Below, piece after piece: positions 43,199-47,259 of a stretch of 47,259 bases of DNA. The notes beneath the pieces were generated by a model that saw nothing but the letters and a program-made list of their open reading frames with translations, made no database searches and had not been told where the DNA came from. The stretch's first letter is position 1, and the number at the start of each line of letters is the position of its first letter. Source of the stretch: Paraphysomonas bandaiensis (taxonomy: Eukaryota > Chrysophyceae); assembly GCA_965644295.1 (NCBI GenBank), contig CBFFRP010000033.1, positions 1-47,259 on the forward strand, written 5' to 3'. A program made the translations under genes and the position numbers.

Positions 43199-44457
43199 TT
43201 ACTTGGAGTCTCCTCCATTTGCCATAAAGCTTCCGAGAAAAGCAACGCATACAGTGGTATCGTCAATGACTTGTTCCTCGCGCATCCATCGCTCATTGGC
43301 TTCACTAATGAGCTTATCTACAGCGTACCTCGGTTCTGTGGTACCTACAGCGATATCCATCACCTCTTGGTCGCTCATGAATTCCCAGAGCCCATCCGAT
43401 GCTAGGACAAGTATCAAATCTTCTCGCCCTTGGCTGAATTCATATTCAACAAACTCTGGCTCGGAAGAGACTCCAGCGGAATGTGCGACGGCGTCGCAGA
43501 GAGAACGGCTCATGGCAAGGCCAGGCACATCCATATGACCAAGCCAAACACGAGGAGGACCATCCACTCCGTCATCGTACTCCACTGCAAAAACACGCCC
43601 ACCCTTTGCCTCTATGCGGGCCTACACAACCACCGCATAAAACACACACTGCGAATGAGTGTTGGATACCTTTTCAGCTGGGAGGTCGGGCTTGTGATCC
43701 TCCGTGAGGGCAACCGCAGTAATACCTCCAGAGTCATTGCGATACCCAACTGTACTGCGAGAATCCCCGATGTTTGCACAGATACAAGTATTTCCACGAA
43801 TGAGACAGCAAGTAAACGTAGTTCCCGAGAAATCAGTTTCAATTGACATATCTAATTTAATATGTTAGTTCAAATGTTACCTACTTTTCGACATACCGCG
43901 AAGCACCTCTCCTTCAATTTTGGCAACTACATCTGTTATAGCGGCCTTCACATTAGTTGCAAACTCCCTATGCTTAAAGAGGTAACTGGCTAGTTTTCCT
44001 TTTATTGACTGGGCAACTTTATCGCCATCCTCTCCGTGGCCATCTAGCACACACAATAGCAAGCTCCTCGTCTTGGGGTCTTCAGCCATTATAAGAGCAT
44101 CCTGGTTCTTCTTTTTAGGGTTATATGGTGCGTACCCTTTCTTGGAATATCCGCCGTATGAATTGACAATGAAACCTCCTGTAGCCGGGGCGGCGGCCAC
44201 AGTCTAAATAAATAAATAATTATAAAATATCAAAGTGCAATAAGGGTCGTGCCTCAGGCTCTTTGTCATCCAAATTTACCGAATCCATACCCTCGATAAG
44301 CTTATTGTCACTCATAACTGAAAGACGTCTTCTAGTCTGCTTAAGATTTTTCCCATCATCTTTGCCTGCAGCTCCAGTTGCACGTGAAGATCCTACGATG
44401 AATAAATAAAATACACACCGCATCCATGGTTTGCTTCACAATACCTTTGCTTGACAT
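43199..44457 (-). CDS. PP2C-family (PPM) protein phosphatase, 5 exons
   Basis: Exons (minus): 44445-44457, 44280-44392, 43897-44203, 43670-43851, 43199-43621. Introns are 52, 76, 45 and 48 nt, GT-AG, with phases summing to 345 aa. After a basic N-terminus of about 45 residues come the PP2C motifs: SKKGYAPYNPKKKNQDAL, VLDGHGEDGD (metal-binding DGHG), DFSGTT, ANIGDSRS, LTEDHKPD, VWLGHMDVPGLAMSRSL-CDAVA, LVLASDGLWEFMSD and VIDDTTV. All metal-binding aspartates are visible. The usual SRSLGD box reads SRSLCD (Gly to Cys). It dephosphorylates Ser/Thr residues in a Mg/Mn-dependent way, cytosolic or nuclear. The third donor could alternatively lie 9 nt downstream, adding three residues. Confidence 0.88.
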
Positions 44458-44711
44458 GTTGGTGCCTTCTTACTGTCTCTAATATGAGAGAAAATCAAGG
44501 TCTACACTGCAGTTTGCAATTGACCACATCAGCGTGAGCTTATCATCATATGAATCAAAAATAGTCCACTGGAGAGCCAGTTACAGCAAAAAATAAAATC
44601 GTAACCTCTCCGGTCAAAGTATCTTGAAACGCCTATAACTGAAAATAATATGGATACGTGGTACGATCGTCGTATAATGGAATACACAGCAGGTCTAGAG
44701 GTCAGGCTGTA
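44458..44711. promoter_or_regulatory. 5' flank of PP2C
   Basis: Upstream region of the minus-strand phosphatase; no promoter motif can be named. Confidence 0.3.
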
Positions 44712-44968
44712 GGAAGTCGGTGCACGATTGCCGCCGCTTTTTTGGTCATTTTCAGATGTCCATTATTCGACACACAGATCATCAATTGAAATACAAATTA
44801 TATCAGAATATCAAGCATACTCTCGACTTTGTGTCATTATAATCGACTTTGTGCTCTCATGAACTCATTGTTGTGTTATTTAAGTTTCAAATGAGTGCCT
44901 TAAGCGTTTTTTGACAGTTTTTTTTGGAGCTCACGATTACCGCCGCTTTTCAACCGCCTGACTTCCAA
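44712..44968. mobile_element. MITE-like element with CCGCCGCTTTT ends
   Basis: GGAAGTCGG...CACGATTGCCGCCGCTTTT at the left is mirrored, imperfectly, by CACGATTACCGCCGCTTTTCAACCGCCTGACTTCC at the right: the outermost GGAAGTC / GACTTCC are inverted. The inner motif 44927-44950 recurs inverted at 47216-47239. No clear target duplication. Confidence 0.4.
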
Positions 44969-46394
44969 CACATCGACATCAAAATCATTGTTTGGCTGAA
45001 TATGTCTGCGCACACTACATTGTTAATGGAGATAATAATACCGTTAGACTAATTCAGAGGTGCTGGACTCGAATATGTCGTCAGATTCTTATATTTCGTT
45101 GAGTATCAATAGTTATAGCATGATGCACCACTCAACTCACATTTGTACATTACCTGCAATATTGACACAACCTGACCAAATTGGGCTGTATTGACAACAG
45201 GTCTAGGTCGTTAATACAGTATACATTGTCAAACGGTAATCTACGATATCAGTGTTTATGAATAGTGTCCACTTCTCGTGTCTCTAATTCACTTTTCACA
45301 GTTTGGGGACCCGGACCAATCAGAGTAATGTCAATGAGAAAAGTTTAAACACAAGTAGTAAACTTCACGTTTAGAATGGGATGAGGAATTTGATGCCACC
45401 TAGGCTTTAACTCAGCGATATCATTCCTCTATTTTCAATATTTCCAGAGCGTTGTGGAGGCTCATTTAGAAGAACTTATCAGTGTCGAAGAATTTAGCTA
45501 TCGTTCTTCAATAATGAACCAGCAGTGAACCTTATGTGCTAAGCATTCTACCAGAAATCTAACAGACTTAAGAAGTTTGGGTTACTAAGTGTTGTGAGTG
45601 CATGATATGGTGCAACCAAGATGAGTGTTAAAAGTTAAAAGGTGTGTCACTGGGTGGGTATCTTTACGAGGGTAAAGATATGCATCATGATTACTTTTTG
45701 CGACTTTCCTCTATCAATAGTGGAACATATTTGTGCTTAGCTATTTAAGTGTGATAGATTATGCTATTGGCAGGGTCAATTATCAATTAACCACGACCAT
45801 AATTCTAATACATTGGACTTCAGTCATGTGCCTAAGTAGCTGATTTGGTGATACCTAGCTAGCTATATATTGAATACTATAGAGTAATTATTTAATATAA
45901 TCGAAAATTCGAATGACAGGCTTTGGTAATAAAGCTATAACAGCTCAACGTGAATGCAATAACAAATGGAAAATGTGTGATAGAAAATGAAATGAACACA
46001 TTAATAGAGAGTAGAATAACAAAATAGATGGTTGTCTCGGGGATTGTTGTAGTGAGCGGACATTGGTTCTTCTAGTATTGCCACATACCACGCGTTTGTG
46101 GTAGTATTGATCCCTGGTGCCACCTCTGCTGACGGTTTTGGCATATGGTCACCAGCTCGTTCAGCGTGGGGCCTGCAGCTACTTTACTTCTACTTGCTTT
46201 GTTACCCATTCTCCCTGCCCATCTGGAGTCCAACTGCAAACTTCTTATTCTGCTGCTCTTATTGTCGCACTCGTTCAACCGTGTTATAGAGCACACAGTG
46301 CCCGTGTGTCAGTCCTACCCGCAATAGTGTCCTCCAGCTGTCTTCGGTTGGTGGGTCGGCGCAGAATGCCTTCAAACCGAAGTGTTGTCAAACC
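44969..46394. other. Intergenic, no gene supported
   Basis: Short overlapping frames near 46072-46430 show no domain. The rest is AT-rich. Confidence 0.5.
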
Positions 46395-46397
46395 CCA

Positions 46398-46558
46398 CAC
46401 TAGTGAAATGGAGAAGTTCAAAAGAAGTTCATAAGGTAGCTCGCTGAAGTTCATTGTTGCATGAACTACCTTTGAACTTTCACAGTCCACACTTTTTTAT
46501 GAACTGCCTTTTGAACTACCTTATGAACTACCTTTTCAGCTTCCTGATTTCACTAGTG
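46398..46558. mobile_element. 161-bp CACTA-type MITE with 3-bp target duplication
   Basis: Ends are CACTAGTGAAAT and ATTTCACTAGTG, flanked by CCA at 46395-46397 and CCA at 46559-46561. CACTA termini with a 3-bp duplication are diagnostic of the CACTA/EnSpm superfamily. The interior holds several GAAGTTCA / TGAACTACCTT subterminal repeats in both orientations and no coding capacity. Confidence 0.85.
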
Positions 46559-46561
46559 CCA

Positions 46562-47215
46562 GGCGAGTACGGAGAGTAGACTTATCATCGCGCTGGGTGC
46601 GCAGAAACACACTATAAACTTTGCAGATGCTTTCTTGGGTTGATGAGGTGCTACTCCCTTAAGCAAGGGGGCCTGATATTCACCCATAAAACGCATGCAT
46701 TTATTAAGATTAATATACGCACTTTACATTCTTCAATTGTGTACTTTCGATGCACAGTGGGACGTTCCACTTAAGGACACCAACCTATAGCCTCAACAAG
46801 AGCCCTCTCTCTGGCCATGGACGGCATTATGGGCCCTCTATTGTCAGTGCTGTCCAACACAGTCAAGTGCTTCAACACCGTATTTATAGCCCGTTTCTGG
46901 TGTACGCATGCTGGCAGGGTGCTGCTAGAGACAGCTTCAAGTACTTCTCCAGTAATTAGAGTGTGGCTCTAAGGATTCAGTCGCATTCCGCTGTTTGCAG
47001 TATTATTCGTAGATTTCTGATTGGATTGCTTTAACATTCTCTAACTAATGCAAACTACCATGAAATTTCAAATGGAAGACAGCGTGTCGTCAATAGCAAT
47101 CAGTTTAACGTATGTGTATAGTTTCATATGATGCAGATGCTTATGGCGGGAGCTGACAGCAGATCAAACTACTTAAAACAAAAAAAATGAACTATTTTGA
47201 GGTGATTTCAGTTCG
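46562..47215. other. Intergenic, no gene seen
   Basis: No coding frame with a recognisable domain. Confidence 0.5.
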
Positions 47216-47239
47216 AAAAGCGGCGGTAATCGTGAGCTC
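47216..47239. repeat. 24-bp motif inverted relative to 44927-44950
   Basis: AAAAGCGGCGGTAATCGTGAGCTC equivalent, an exact reverse complement of 44927-44950. A further AAAGCGGCGGTA runs into the window edge. Probably the start of another MITE of the same family. Confidence 0.7.
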
Positions 47240-47259
47240 AAAAAAACAAAGCGGCGGTA

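Noticed and set aside
43203-43846. Several plus-strand frames over the phosphatase
   Set aside because: Antisense shadows of PP2C exons 4-5.
44204-44254. GC-AG intron variant in PP2C (GAG|GCACGA donor)
   Set aside because: A canonical GTAAAT donor at 44279 gives the same phase, so the GT-AG model is preferred.

Overview
The window is nuclear DNA of a small-genome, probably unicellular eukaryote. The host genes are cut by many very short GT-AG introns (43-76 nt in every gene I could reconstruct). There is a tRNA pair with Pol III T-tracts, and the rest is littered with eukaryotic mobile elements (Ty1/copia, hAT, CACTA-type and SINE-like repeats). The gene set fits a SAR-type protist such as an oomycete or plasmodiophorid, or a zoosporic fungus: a class C/GABA-B-like receptor, Crinkler/RHS-type NTPase-nucleases, an ML-domain secretory protein, cofilin and PP2C. 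I cannot place it more exactly from sequence alone.

Layout. 1-5202: a copia retrotransposon with near-identical LTRs but a deleted integrase core and a frameshifted RT. It sits inside the terminus of a decayed hAT element (to about 6321). 7943-8210: two tandem tRNA-Ala(UGC) genes, minus strand. 8374-11381: a very large, almost perfect inverted repeat (1234-bp arms, 540-bp spacer). 12331-14208: copies of a dispersed SINE-like repeat, one nested in a hAT element that still has its 8-bp target duplication. 14713-16975 (minus) and 17482-17999 (plus): a divergent pair, a seven-exon SGNH-hydrolase-like gene and a three-exon ML-domain gene. 18684-22600: repeats and unassigned DNA. 22621-26293: a decayed Crinkler/RHS-like gene with a fresh 1.5-kb tandem duplication. 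26738-31064: repeats, a 650-bp partial copy of the receptor gene, a possible virus-derived insert and a truncated copia copy. 31241-34144 (minus): a complete six-exon class C receptor gene. 34743-36923 (plus): a second Crinkler/RHS-like gene with a C-terminal helix-hairpin-helix, interrupted by one in-frame TGA. 37080-38498: remnants of a second copia family and another hAT. 38835-39761 (minus) and 39975-40502 (plus): a metallophosphoesterase-like gene divergent from cofilin. 41104-42547: repeats and a short hairpin. 43199-44457 (minus): a five-exon PP2C phosphatase. 44712-47259: MITE-like elements, including a 161-bp CACTA-type element with a 3-bp target duplication.

Intact host genes (SGNH, ML, receptor, phosphoesterase, cofilin, PP2C) form compact divergent or isolated units. 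The intervals between them are built almost entirely from mobile elements and recent duplications. No operon-like functional link is evident. The most unusual features are the Crinkler-type gene with an HhH tail, the recent microhomology-bounded duplication of its relative, and the 3-kb inverted repeat. All exon joins are inferred from splice-site consensus plus codon phase; none is confirmed by transcripts.
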